Assembly: GCA_003224515.1 (NCBI GenBank)
Contig: QHZC01000260.1
Span: 1 to 7,034 of the forward strand
Direction of reading: 5' to 3'
Source of the DNA: Acidobacteriota bacterium
GTDB taxonomy: Bacteria > Acidobacteriota > Terriglobia > Acidiferrales > UBA7541
Length of the DNA stretch: 7,034 bases
Shown here in pieces: positions 1 through 6,088 of the stretch. Position 1 is the first letter of the stretch. The number at the start of each line of letters is the position of its first letter. Under the pieces are notes generated by a model. That model did not search any database. It saw only the letters and a list, made by a program, of their open reading frames with translations, and was not told where the DNA came from. The translations under genes and the position numbers were made by a program.

Positions 1-29
1 TCCAACCAGAATCAGCAGATGTAAGGGAA

Positions 30-782
30 ATGAGACTGAGAATCCAATTCGCGGGTAGCTTGGTGGCGCTGGGGATTGGCGCAGCATTGGCAGTGCCGTC
101 TTTTGCGCAGAGGGAACGCTTGAATTGGGCGCAGAACCGCGCGGCCGACAAGCCGCCCAAGCAAGAGAAACAACAGCCGAGGCAGGGGCGCCGGCAGGAA
201 CAGAGGCAAGAGCGCAGGCAACAGCAACAAGGAGCGCGGAGGGCCCAAGTGGAGAGGCGCCAGAACGATAATTCGCGCCGGCCTTCGGGGCGAAATCCAA
301 ATCCGCCGGATGCCAATTCGCGGTCGAACAATAGTCTAAATCGACCAAATGAACATTCGCGGCCGAGCAATAATCCGAACCGGCCACCGTCGGCGTACAC
401 TCCCCCGCCGGCAAAAAGATTCGACAATTTAAATCGGCAAGAGCAACAGAAAATCCTGCAGTACGATAAGACCTTTGAAAAGCTGAGCCCAGCTCAGAGG
501 CAGGAGCTAAGGGACCGTCAACGTGTTTTGGACCAATTGACGCCGGAACAGAAATCTCACCTTCGGAACGAGGTCGTTCCGAAGTGGAGGCAACTTTCTC
601 CGGATCGGCAGCGGGCAATTCAACAGCGGCTGGGCGTGCTGAAGAATATGCCAGAGTCGGCGCGAAACCAGCATTTGAATGACCTGAATTTCACGCGGGG
701 TATGAGCGAAGAAGATAAGGCGATGCTGCGCGACTTGAGCCACATGCATGTGGGCGGGGCCCCGGAACCGCCGAACGAATAG
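30..782 (+). CDS. Secreted DUF3106-like helical-repeat protein
   Basis: A 250-residue protein of unknown function. Residues 1-26 look like a Sec signal peptide: basic start (MRLR), hydrophobic core at about 7-22, and a likely cleavage after S-F-A at 26, so it is probably periplasmic or exported. Residues 40-78 are rich in Q and R; residues 79-125 are rich in N, P, R and S and probably disordered. Residues 150-235 contain five short units opening LSPAQR, LTPEQK, LSPDRQ, MPESAR and MSEEDK, spaced about 18-19 residues apart, which resembles the DUF3106 family common in acidobacteria. The ATG at 30 is the only start that keeps the signal peptide; the purine run AAGGGA at 23-28 is very close to it for a ribosome site. 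The next gene is 121 nt away, so an operon link is unclear. Family match is by eye; the function is not known. Confidence 0.85.
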   Translation: MRLRIQFAGSLVALGIGAALAVPSFAQRERLNWAQNRAADKPPKQEKQQPRQGRRQEQRQERRQQQQGARRAQVERRQNDNSRRPSGRNPNPPDANSRSNNSLNRPNEHSRPSNNPNRPPSAYTPPPAKRFDNLNRQEQQKILQYDKTFEKLSPAQRQELRDRQRVLDQLTPEQKSHLRNEVVPKWRQLSPDRQRAIQQRLGVLKNMPESARNQHLNDLNFTRGMSEEDKAMLRDLSHMHVGGAPEPPNE

Positions 783-830
783 CGCCACATTTCCAAGGCC
801 AATCTGGATTGTGTTCTCCCTTCGACTGCA

Positions 831-836
831 TTGACA
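831..836 (+). promoter_or_regulatory. Possible -35 element upstream of the MFS gene
   Basis: An exact TTGACA lies in the 121-nt gap before the MFS gene. No good -10 follows at 16-18 nt; the best is CATCGT at 855-860, matching only three of six consensus bases. It is therefore only a candidate promoter element. Confidence 0.25.
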
Positions 837-889
837 ACTCATCTCCTCTCACGGCATCGTGATTAGTTCAGGCTGAGTATCCAACGAGT

Positions 890-897
890 GGAGGAAG
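890..897 (+). promoter_or_regulatory. Ribosome binding site fixing the TTG start of the MFS gene
   Basis: GGAGGAAG lies 6 nt before the TTG at 904 (GGAGG itself is 9 nt away). This is a strong Shine-Dalgarno at normal spacing, and it favours the TTG over the internal ATG at 958, which would remove the first 18 residues. Confidence 0.7.
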
Positions 898-903
898 AAT
901 AAT

Positions 904-2109
904 TTGAAAAGTGACCGCGCAGCGGTCAACCCGGCCGTGTCCACGCGCTTTCGCGCCATGCAGCACCGCAACTTTCAGCTGTTCATCGCGGGACAACTCA
1001 TTTCGCTGATTGGCACGTGGATGCAGACTACCGCGCAGCTTTGGTTGGTGTACAAGCTGACGGGTTCTGCGGCGCTGCTCGGGGTATTTGGATTCGCGAG
1101 CCAGGTGCCGATGCTGTTTCTTTCCTCGGTTGGCGGCTACGTCGGGGATCACTACGACCGGCAGCGCGGCGTGATTGCCACGCAGGCGTGCTCCATGATT
1201 CTTGCGTTCGCGCTGGCGGCGTTGACACTGACGAATGTGATTCACGAGTGGGAAGTTATCGTCATCGCATTCCTTGTGGGCATCGTGAACGCGTTTGACG
1301 TGCCGATCCGTCAGGCGTTTTTTGTGCAGATGGTGGGGAAAGAAGATCTTCCGAACGCGATTGCACTGAATTCCTCGATTTTCAACGGCGCGCGCGTGGT
1401 TGGTCCGGCAATTGCGGGATTTGCGATTGCCTGGGTTGGAGAAGGCTGGTGTTTCTTTCTGAATGGTCTGAGTTTTGTGGCAGTGATTGTGGCGCTGCTG
1501 CTGATGCGGATCAAGCGGATGGAAATAAAACCTAGCAAGGATTCGCCGCTGAGAAGTTTTGTACAGGGTTTTCGGTTTGCGATGAGCGATCTGCCGGTGC
1601 GATCGGCCCTCTTGTTACTCAGCGTGTTAAGCCTCTTTGGTTTGCAATATGCCGTGTTCCTGCCGATTTACGCGAATGACATCCTGAAGGGCGGCGCGCG
1701 CACGCTAGGATTGCTGATGAGTGCGGCGGGAGTGGGTGCAGTGCTTGGCGCGTTGCAATTTGCGGCGCGGACGCACTACCGGGGTCTTGCTCGATGGATT
1801 GCGGCAACTTCTGCTTCGTGCGCGGTGTGTCTAATTATCTTTTCGCAGACAATGATTTTCTGGTTGTGTACTGTAGTGCTCTTCGTAGTGGGTTTCGCTG
1901 CGACATCGGTGTACGCCACAATGTTCATGGGCGTGCAGCCGATTGGCTCACTGATCGCCGGCGGAGTGGCGAAGCGGATTGGCGCGCCTTATACGCTGGC
2001 GGTGTTTGGATCGCTGGTGCTAGTGGGGAGTCTATTCTTTTTGTTTCGTGTGGTCATGAGACTGCCGCAGACACCGGGAGAAACTACTGCGGTGCCTGCA
2101 AACGACTGA
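904..2109 (+). CDS. MFS exporter, EntS/MFS_3 type, with an apparent internal deletion
   Basis: A 401-residue multi-helix inner-membrane protein of the major facilitator superfamily, probably a proton-driven drug or siderophore exporter; the substrate cannot be told. Visible family marks are NFQLFIAGQLISLIGTWMQ at 23-41, the loop 2-3 motif GGYVGDHYDRQR at 77-88, DVPIRQAF at 132-139 and NGARVVGPAIAG at 161-172. Near residues 330-340 the sequence runs from GF directly into SVYATMFMGVQPIGSLIAG. In relatives as I recall them, about 20-25 residues lie here, including an N-T-L-Q element and an R-G-R-V-M motif just before S-x-Y. The reading frame is intact, but part of a late helix and its loop seem missing, so transport may be impaired, or the assembly may be collapsed. 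The start is TTG, supported by a strong ribosome site. It faces pqqE tail to tail. Confidence 0.9.
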   Translation: MKSDRAAVNPAVSTRFRAMQHRNFQLFIAGQLISLIGTWMQTTAQLWLVYKLTGSAALLGVFGFASQVPMLFLSSVGGYVGDHYDRQRGVIATQACSMILAFALAALTLTNVIHEWEVIVIAFLVGIVNAFDVPIRQAFFVQMVGKEDLPNAIALNSSIFNGARVVGPAIAGFAIAWVGEGWCFFLNGLSFVAVIVALLLMRIKRMEIKPSKDSPLRSFVQGFRFAMSDLPVRSALLLLSVLSLFGLQYAVFLPIYANDILKGGARTLGLLMSAAGVGAVLGALQFAARTHYRGLARWIAATSASCAVCLIIFSQTMIFWLCTVVLFVVGFAATSVYATMFMGVQPIGSLIAGGVAKRIGAPYTLAVFGSLVLVGSLFFLFRVVMRLPQTPGETTAVPAND

Positions 2110-2219
2110 GAAGCTTCCAGGCTTTCCTTGTGGCTGCTAGATGGGGCAAAGCATTCCTTCGCCCGCGCTCAGGATAAAGCTGCGCCCCTACAAAGATTGT
2201 CGATCGACAGAATGTCAGC
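2110..2219. other. Convergent spacer with repeat-like sequence
   Basis: This is the gap between the convergent MFS and pqqE genes. Stretches at 2156-2174 (TTCGCCCGCGCTCAGGAT within it) and 2178-2192 (AGCTGCGCCCCTACA within it) resemble short intergenic repeats I associate with acidobacterial genomes. A perfect 12-nt palindrome, TGTCGATCGACA, occupies 2198-2209. I see no hairpin followed by a T tract, so no intrinsic terminator is called for either gene. Confidence 0.35.
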
Positions 2220-3326
2220 TCAAGCAGGATTCGGGCGATAGAGCCAGGAGGGCTGGACGAAATTCTGCGCGGATGGCGCGGTATTTATTGCTGCGAGGAT
2301 GCCATCGACTTTGGGGCGCAGCGGTGCGAGCGAGCAGACTGGATCAGTAGCAGCGGCATCTCCTGCGAGGAGCAATGCCTGGCAGCGACAGCCGCCGAAA
2401 TCCTGCTCGCGGCGGTCGCAGGTCTTGCAAGGTTGCTGCATCCAGTCTTCGCCGCGGAATTTCTGAAATGCAGCGGACTGCTCCCAGATTTCGCGCAGGC
2501 TCCGGTCTTTCACGTTTTGGAAGGAGAGGCCAGGAATAACTTGCGCGGCGTGGCAAGGAAGCGCGTCACCGCTCGGCGTGATGAGCATCAACTTGCGGCC
2601 CCAGCCGCCCATGCAGGGCTTGGGGTACTTGGCGTAATAATCCGGGACGACAAATTCGATGCGGATTTTGCCCCGTAATCTCTCCTGCTCGCGTTTCAGA
2701 AGCTCAACGGAGTGGTTCAGTTGCGTGCGTGTTGGCAGCAGATTTTCGCGATTAGCAAAGGCCCAGCCGTAATACTGGACGTTGGCAAATTCGATGCGCG
2801 TCGCGCACGAAGATTCCGTGAGAGCGAGCATTTCTTCGAGTTGATCGATGTTGCGTCGGTGGATGACAAAGTTGAGAGTAACGGCCACGCGATGCCGCCT
2901 CAGCCATTCAAGAACGCGAAGCTTTTGCGCATGGGACTTTGTGCCGGAGATTTCGTTGGCGGTTTCTTCACGCGCGCCCTGGAAACTCAGTTGAATGTGA
3001 TCGAGGCCGGCTTCCACCAGTGCCGCGAGTTTGGTTTCATCCAAGGGCAGGCCTGAGGTGATGAGATTGATGTACAGGCCGGCGGAGCGCGCAGCCCGGA
3101 CAAGATCGACAATGTCGAGGCGCGCGAGAGGTTCACCGCCGGTGAAATTGGCCTGAAGGACACCGGCTTCGGCGGCTTCCTTGAAGACGCGGGACCAGAC
3201 CTCGGTGGAGAGCTCATTCGTGCGCGACTGCAATTCCAGAGGGTTTGAGCAATAGACGCAATGCAGCGGACAGCGGTGGGTTAGTTCCGCTATCAGAGCC
3301 AGCGGGTTGGGAATGGTGGGTGTCAT
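2220..3326 (-). CDS. pqqE: PqqA peptide cyclase PqqE (radical SAM/SPASM)
   Basis: This enzyme uses S-adenosylmethionine and iron-sulfur clusters to form the carbon-carbon bond between Glu and Tyr of PqqA, the first step of PQQ synthesis. Numbered from the chosen start (368 residues), the radical SAM cluster motif CPLHCVYC gives Cys19, Cys23 and Cys26; GGEP is at 63-66. The SPASM part has Cys238, Cys258, Cys300, Cys303, Asp309, Cys313, Cys315 and Cys331. Asp309 in REQDFGGCRC matches the unusual aspartate cluster ligand known in Methylobacterium PqqE. All ligands expected are present. Start: ATG at 3326 gives the usual 18 residues before the first cysteine; ATG at 3344 (six residues longer) has a weak GGA nearby and is a real alternative; the TTG at 3452 would overlap pqqD. 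It is last in pqqABCDE and set apart from pqqD by a 73-nt repeat-like spacer. Confidence 0.96.
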   Translation of the reverse strand: MTPTIPNPLALIAELTHRCPLHCVYCSNPLELQSRTNELSTEVWSRVFKEAAEAGVLQANFTGGEPLARLDIVDLVRAARSAGLYINLITSGLPLDETKLAALVEAGLDHIQLSFQGAREETANEISGTKSHAQKLRVLEWLRRHRVAVTLNFVIHRRNIDQLEEMLALTESSCATRIEFANVQYYGWAFANRENLLPTRTQLNHSVELLKREQERLRGKIRIEFVVPDYYAKYPKPCMGGWGRKLMLITPSGDALPCHAAQVIPGLSFQNVKDRSLREIWEQSAAFQKFRGEDWMQQPCKTCDRREQDFGGCRCQALLLAGDAAATDPVCSLAPLRPKVDGILAAINTAPSAQNFVQPSWLYRPNPA

Positions 3327-3344
3327 GGTCAGAAGAAATGTCAT

Positions 3345-3403
3345 CCCGATCCGGTCGGGACCGCCGCAAAAACGAAAAGATGCCTCAAGGATGCCAGCGC
3401 TAC
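3345..3403 (-). repeat. Repeat-like insert between pqqD and pqqE
   Basis: On the minus strand this segment begins GTAGCGCTGGCATCCT (3403-3388) and ends with a hairpin, TCCCGA-CCGGA-TCGGGA, at about 3345-3361, directly before the ATG at 3344. The 16-mer has a 15/16 match inside pqqC at 4074-4089. The first bases provide the TAG stop of pqqD. The other pqq junctions are -4 to 11 nt, so this longer gap is out of character. A dispersed palindromic repeat is my inference; only the one near copy is visible in this window. Confidence 0.4.
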
Positions 3404-3678
3404 AGCTCGAAATCCAGAGCACGTTCCTTTTGCAAAAGAGCAAGATAGCCAAGGATGTCCTGCTCGACCTTTTGCGGCCCGGCTTTGGAATAGATCTTCT
3501 GCAAATCCAAAATGATCTGCTGGACGGTGTGATGGCCGTCGCAGCGCTCGACGATTTCGAGGCTGGGGCCGTTCAGGCGCAGGGCACGTACCGGCATGAG
3601 CAGCATGCGCTGCTGGTTGCTTTCCCCAAGGCGGCATCCTGGAGCCAGGTGCGGGCGGCTGTTCAGTTCAGGCGGCAT
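3400..3678 (-). CDS. pqqD: PQQ biosynthesis peptide chaperone PqqD
   Basis: A 92-residue RiPP-recognition protein that binds the PqqA peptide and presents it to PqqE. The family pattern is visible: N-terminal RPHLAPGCRLG at 8-18 (compare the usual P-x-L-x-P-G-x-R), RLNGPSLEIVERCDG at 34-48, then the helical TVQQIILDL at 51-59 and a C-terminal helix. Length is normal for free-standing PqqD. The ATG at 3678 is 10 nt after the pqqC stop and matches the usual family start; a longer reading back to 3795 would overlap pqqC. The ribosome site is weak, so translation is probably coupled to pqqC. The TAG stop lies in a repeat-like element shared with the pqqD-pqqE gap, so the final residues may have been altered by its arrival. 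Confidence 0.93.
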   Translation of the reverse strand: MPPELNSRPHLAPGCRLGESNQQRMLLMPVRALRLNGPSLEIVERCDGHHTVQQIILDLQKIYSKAGPQKVEQDILGYLALLQKERALDFEL

Positions 3679-3688
3679 CGTAAGTTCT

Positions 3689-4450
3689 TCACGATTCCTT
3701 TGCCGGCTGGAAGGCCCCCGGGGGCGGCCAGCCGGGATTGACATAAGCAAAATAGAGCGCGTCAAGCTGAGCCCAGAGAATGTCGCACTTGGCACGCAAC
3801 GCGGCGTGCGCCAAATCCTGTTCTGTGCGCGTGTGCGCGTGTTTCACGACCCACGCAAGGGCGAATTCGGAGTCTTCTGGAGCTTGCCTCAGACGGCCAG
3901 TGAAATAGTCGAGACCGCTGGACAGCCAGGGATAGTGCTGGCGCAAGCGGTCCATGCGAAGGGTAATCAGCTTCTTTGAGAAAAGCTCGGTGAGGGAAGA
4001 AGCGACGGCTTCGAGATGAGATCGAGTCGAGACAAATTCGACGTAGGCTTGAACGGCGTAACGCGTTGCCGGTAGGATGCCGGCGCTACGAAGAGCGAGA
4101 TCACGTGGAAGGCCCGTGGCTTCGACGAGGCACAGCCATTTTTCGATACCGCCAGGCCCAGTTCCGTCGCCGTCGTGATCGAGGATGCGCTTACGCCAAG
4201 CGAGGCGGAAGACGGGATCTTCACTGCGCGCGAGGATGGCGGCATCTTTAATCGGGATGCGGCTCTGGTAATAGTAGCGATTCAGAGCCCACGCTTGAAG
4301 CTGGCAGCGCGTCAGCTTGCCTTCGTGCATGAGCAAGTGAAATGGATGCTTGTGATGGTAGCGCTCTTCGCCGATCGCATAAAAGCCGGCGAGGAACTCG
4401 GCTTCCGTGAGCAGCGGCATTTCTGCCGATGCGTGTAGAGACGAAGTCAC
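3689..4450 (-). CDS. pqqC: Pyrroloquinoline-quinone synthase PqqC
   Basis: PqqC is the cofactor-free oxidase that performs the final step, ring closure and oxidation of the precursor AHQQ to PQQ with molecular oxygen. The product is 253 residues, the usual length. Family blocks are easy to see: HHKHPFH at 32-38, NRYYYQSRIPIKDAA at 57-71, RILDHDG at 88-94, ASSLTELF at 150-157, QHYPWL at 171-176, the YFTGRL pair (Tyr182, Arg186) and KCDILW at 221-226; these carry the His, Tyr, Arg and Lys residues known to line the active site. The start is GTG at 4450, giving a GTGA overlap of 4 nt with the pqqB stop and thus translational coupling; ATG at 4420 is an alternative that removes 10 residues. Residues 121-130 are encoded by a sequence close to the repeat at 3388-3403, yet alignment length there looks normal. 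Confidence 0.96.
   Translation of the reverse strand: MTSSLHASAEMPLLTEAEFLAGFYAIGEERYHHKHPFHLLMHEGKLTRCQLQAWALNRYYYQSRIPIKDAAILARSEDPVFRLAWRKRILDHDGDGTGPGGIEKWLCLVEATGLPRDLALRSAGILPATRYAVQAYVEFVSTRSHLEAVASSLTELFSKKLITLRMDRLRQHYPWLSSGLDYFTGRLRQAPEDSEFALAWVVKHAHTRTEQDLAHAALRAKCDILWAQLDALYFAYVNPGWPPPGAFQPAKES
4074..4089 (-). repeat. Copy of the TAGCGC-GGCATCCT 16-mer inside pqqC
   Basis: The plus-strand AGGATGCCGGCGCTAC here matches 15 of 16 bases of AGGATGCCAGCGCTAC at 3388-3403. It is flanked so that GCCGG (4069-4072 region) and CCGGC can pair in a small stem. It encodes SAGILPA in PqqC. Chance similarity is possible, because PqqC relatives also have an (I/V)LP(A/G) at this place. Confidence 0.35.
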
Positions 4451-5343
4451 AGGTTGAACTCCATCCCATCATAGGCGATTTCCCAGCCGGCTTCACGTAC
4501 AGCGCGATGCTCGGGGCTCTCTTCGTTCAATACCGGGTTCGTATTGTTGATGTGGATGATGACGCGCTTGGTTTTTCCCAGACGAAACGGCCGCTTCAGC
4601 ATGCCGCGCTCGCCCCAGAGAGGAAGATGTCCCATATCGCGTGCCGTTCTGCGGCTGCGCTTGGCTTGGATGAGCTCATCATCTCTCCAGAACGTGCCAT
4701 CGAGCAGAGCGAGATCGCATTCGTCCACGGACCGTTGCCAACCTTCTCCGAGCCCGGAAATGCTCGGAGCGTAGAAAAATCTCTTTTCTTTGTGGACGAG
4801 TTGGAGGCCGATGACGGCCTCTTCGGGAGGAAAGCTGCCTTTTAGTAAATCGCTCACGTAGTCTGGGAAGCCACCGAGAAGAGGCACGGCTTTGCAGAAG
4901 AAGCCGTCTCTTGCGCTGGGGGAAGAGGGCGGAACGAGAGGAATGAGACGATCGAGCGGCAGCGTGTCCCAACGCACGGGCGGGTTCGAGCGCGTCAGGA
5001 CACGGAAGAGGCTGTTTTCTTCCGTGAGGATACGTCGCACCGATAGAGTCGAATGGATATGCAGCGGGTGAAACTCGCGAAGGTGAAGCAGGCCCATCAC
5101 GCAATCGACGTCGGCACTGGTGAGCAGGATGGTTGAGACGGGTGAGCCGAGCGTCGAAGACCTGACGGACAACTCGGGAGTCCCGTTGATTTGCTGGGAC
5201 GGATCAGAGCTAACAGCGACCTGCGCCTGTGTGCGCGGACGGGCCTTAACGGCGCCGCTGCGGAGGCCGATGCAGTTTGGACAGCCGCAGTTCCATTGGG
5301 GAAAACCGCCCCCGGCTGCGGAGCCGAGGACTCTAACGCGCAT
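4447..5343 (-). CDS. pqqB: PQQ biosynthesis protein PqqB (metallo-beta-lactamase fold)
   Basis: PqqB belongs to the metallo-beta-lactamase fold and is thought to hydroxylate a tyrosine-derived intermediate before the PqqC step. The 298-residue product has the diagnostic start VLGSAAGGGFPQWNCGCPNC (5-24) with its CxCxxC cysteines, then ADVDCVMGLLHLRE (77-90), RILTEENSLF, LFYAPSISGLG-like FFYAPSISGLG, DLALLDGTFWRDDE, DMGHLPLWG and a C-terminal VIIHINNTNPVLNEESPE. At residues 45-52 (VSSDPSQQ) a piece usually present, the W-x-L-x-NASPD-(I/L)R strand, seems absent, some 12-14 residues. Where many relatives have His after the D in the D-x-D-H-like motif, this one has Cys81. ATG at 5343 is 11 nt after the pqqA stop; the gene ends in a 4-nt overlap with pqqC. 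Confidence 0.94.
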   Translation of the reverse strand: MRVRVLGSAAGGGFPQWNCGCPNCIGLRSGAVKARPRTQAQVAVSSDPSQQINGTPELSVRSSTLGSPVSTILLTSADVDCVMGLLHLREFHPLHIHSTLSVRRILTEENSLFRVLTRSNPPVRWDTLPLDRLIPLVPPSSPSARDGFFCKAVPLLGGFPDYVSDLLKGSFPPEEAVIGLQLVHKEKRFFYAPSISGLGEGWQRSVDECDLALLDGTFWRDDELIQAKRSRRTARDMGHLPLWGERGMLKRPFRLGKTKRVIIHINNTNPVLNEESPEHRAVREAGWEIAYDGMEFNL

Positions 5344-5354
5344 TCCAGCTCGGT

Positions 5355-5432
5355 TTAGAGCTCGGCGTTGGCGTACGAGCTAACTTCGCAATTGAGGTCG
5401 ATTTCTTCGTGCTGAGGAGTAACCCAATCCAT
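5355..5432 (-). CDS. pqqA: PQQ precursor peptide PqqA
   Basis: A 25-residue ribosomally made peptide that is consumed to make PQQ: its Glu and Tyr become the cofactor skeleton. It begins MDWVTPQHEE and ends CEVSSYANAEL. The required E-x-x-x-Y is Glu16-Val-Ser-Ser-Tyr20. The ATG at 5432 has a strong AAAAGGAG Shine-Dalgarno with 8 nt spacing, and the gene is followed after 11 nt by pqqB. The acidic N-terminal half is the likely PqqD-binding leader. It differs from proteobacterial PqqA in ending ANAEL rather than a basic tail, a variant I associate with acidobacteria. It is so short that automated gene finding often omits it. Confidence 0.95.
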   Translation of the reverse strand: MDWVTPQHEEIDLNCEVSSYANAEL

Positions 5433-5440
5433 AATCAAGG

Positions 5441-5448
5441 CTCCTTTT
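5441..5448 (-). promoter_or_regulatory. Strong ribosome binding site of pqqA
   Basis: The minus strand reads AAAAGGAG here, with GGAG 8 nt before the pqqA ATG. It is much stronger than the ribosome sites of pqqB-E, which fits the need for more precursor peptide than enzyme. Confidence 0.8.
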
Positions 5449-5475
5449 GGAGTCACATGTCACCGCAACAGGCAA

Positions 5476-5484
5476 AGTATAACA
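5476..5484 (-). promoter_or_regulatory. Extended -10 promoter of the pqq operon
   Basis: The minus strand reads TGTTATACT, matching the extended -10 pattern TGnTATAAT with one mismatch. A -35 at normal distance is poor (TTCCCT), as is common for extended -10 promoters. Transcription would start near 5468-5470, giving a leader of about 36 nt ahead of pqqA. Confidence 0.5.
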
Positions 5485-6028
5485 TGGAATTAAGTTGAAG
5501 GGAATGCAGAAGTGGTGCGTCCACTACGGAACGAATTGCAGGTTGCATGCGGATGGGAATCGAGCGCCAGACACTTTTTGGGGACGGTACCGACGTTGCC
5601 TCATCATTGAACTGTGGGAGCATCAAAAAGGATAGGCACACCTGTAATTCAACATCAACTACCGGTTCGCCGGAGGTCGCACCGGGGTTTTCGGTCCCAA
5701 GGCGCGACTGGAGATGGGCGGATCGTTGCAGCATCTGCTCCAGGAACATTGCCACTCGAAGTTCGGGCTGAATATGCCCATTCGAAAAGAGGAAGCGGCT
5801 ACTGTGCTCAGTCGGCTTATCGCTGAGTCAGCTTGCGTTTTTGCAGAACGAGATGCGACGGACGCAGCTAGTGGCGCGCAGGCCCCAGTTCATCGTTGGG
5901 GTCTTGGCATGACCTGAAGTTCTAATCCGCGAATGCTAAAACCCCACCACCAAGCATTGTTGTAGCCGCAGACGAAAACCACAACAAGTCGCGGCATGAA
6001 TGGTGTAGTTCCTCTTGGCCATATCTTC
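5485..6028. other. Long spacer without a recognisable gene
   Basis: About 540 nt between the pqq promoter and the mra promoter. Several overlapping open frames of 65-100 codons exist on both strands, none with a good ribosome site or a family I recognise. The most protein-like is a plus-strand frame open from the stop near 5647 to 5916 (INYRFAGGRTGVFGPKARL then a helical-looking part with ATVLSRLIAESACVF), which could be the tail of a decayed gene. A small stem CCCCA/TGGGG (5883-5887/5897-5901) lacks a T tract. No tRNA, array or insertion sequence is seen. Confidence 0.4.
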
Positions 6029-6033
6029 ACAAC

Positions 6034-6048
6034 TATTTTTGAAAAAAA
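6034..6048 (+). promoter_or_regulatory. Possible UP element of the mraZ promoter
   Basis: An A/T tract (ATTTTTGAAAAAAA, within these bases) lies about 47-61 bases before the predicted start point, where the RNA polymerase alpha subunits bind UP elements. Position and composition are the only evidence. Confidence 0.4.
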
Positions 6049-6060
6049 GCATGTTTCCCC

Positions 6061-6088
6061 TTGACATGGGCGGAAAGCAGCCTATCAT
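6061..6088 (+). promoter_or_regulatory. Sigma70-type promoter of the mraZ-rsmH (dcw) cluster
   Basis: A perfect -35 TTGACA at 6061-6066 is followed after 16 nt by TATCAT at 6083-6088, a five-of-six match to the -10. The start point would be near 6095, leaving an untranslated leader of about 160 nt before mraZ. The MraZ box array begins at the -10 itself and covers the start point. Confidence 0.75.

Noticed and set aside
1..24. Frame 1 reads a short tail ending in TAA at 22-24 (SNQNQQM-stop), possibly the end of an upstream gene
   Set aside because: Only seven codons are visible, so coding cannot be separated from chance.
2198..2209. Palindrome TGTCGATCGACA as a terminator
   Set aside because: It has no loop beyond the centre, a maximum stem of about four pairs and no T tract.
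2712..3056. 114-codon plus-strand open frame inside pqqE, and similar frames opposite pqqB and pqqC
   Set aside because: They are antisense shadows of well-supported pqq genes; no independent start signals or family motifs.
3327..3452. Longer PqqE beginning at the TTG at 3452
   Set aside because: It would overlap pqqD by about 50 nt and add residues with no likeness to PqqE N-termini.
5453..5755. 100-codon minus-strand open frame overlapping the pqq promoter
   Set aside because: GTG start, no ribosome site, no recognisable family, and it runs through the extended -10 element; it competes with open frames on the other strand.
5883..5901. CCCCA/TGGGG hairpin as a terminator or small RNA end
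   Set aside because: Five-pair stem with a nine-base loop and no T tract; no gene clearly ends just before it.
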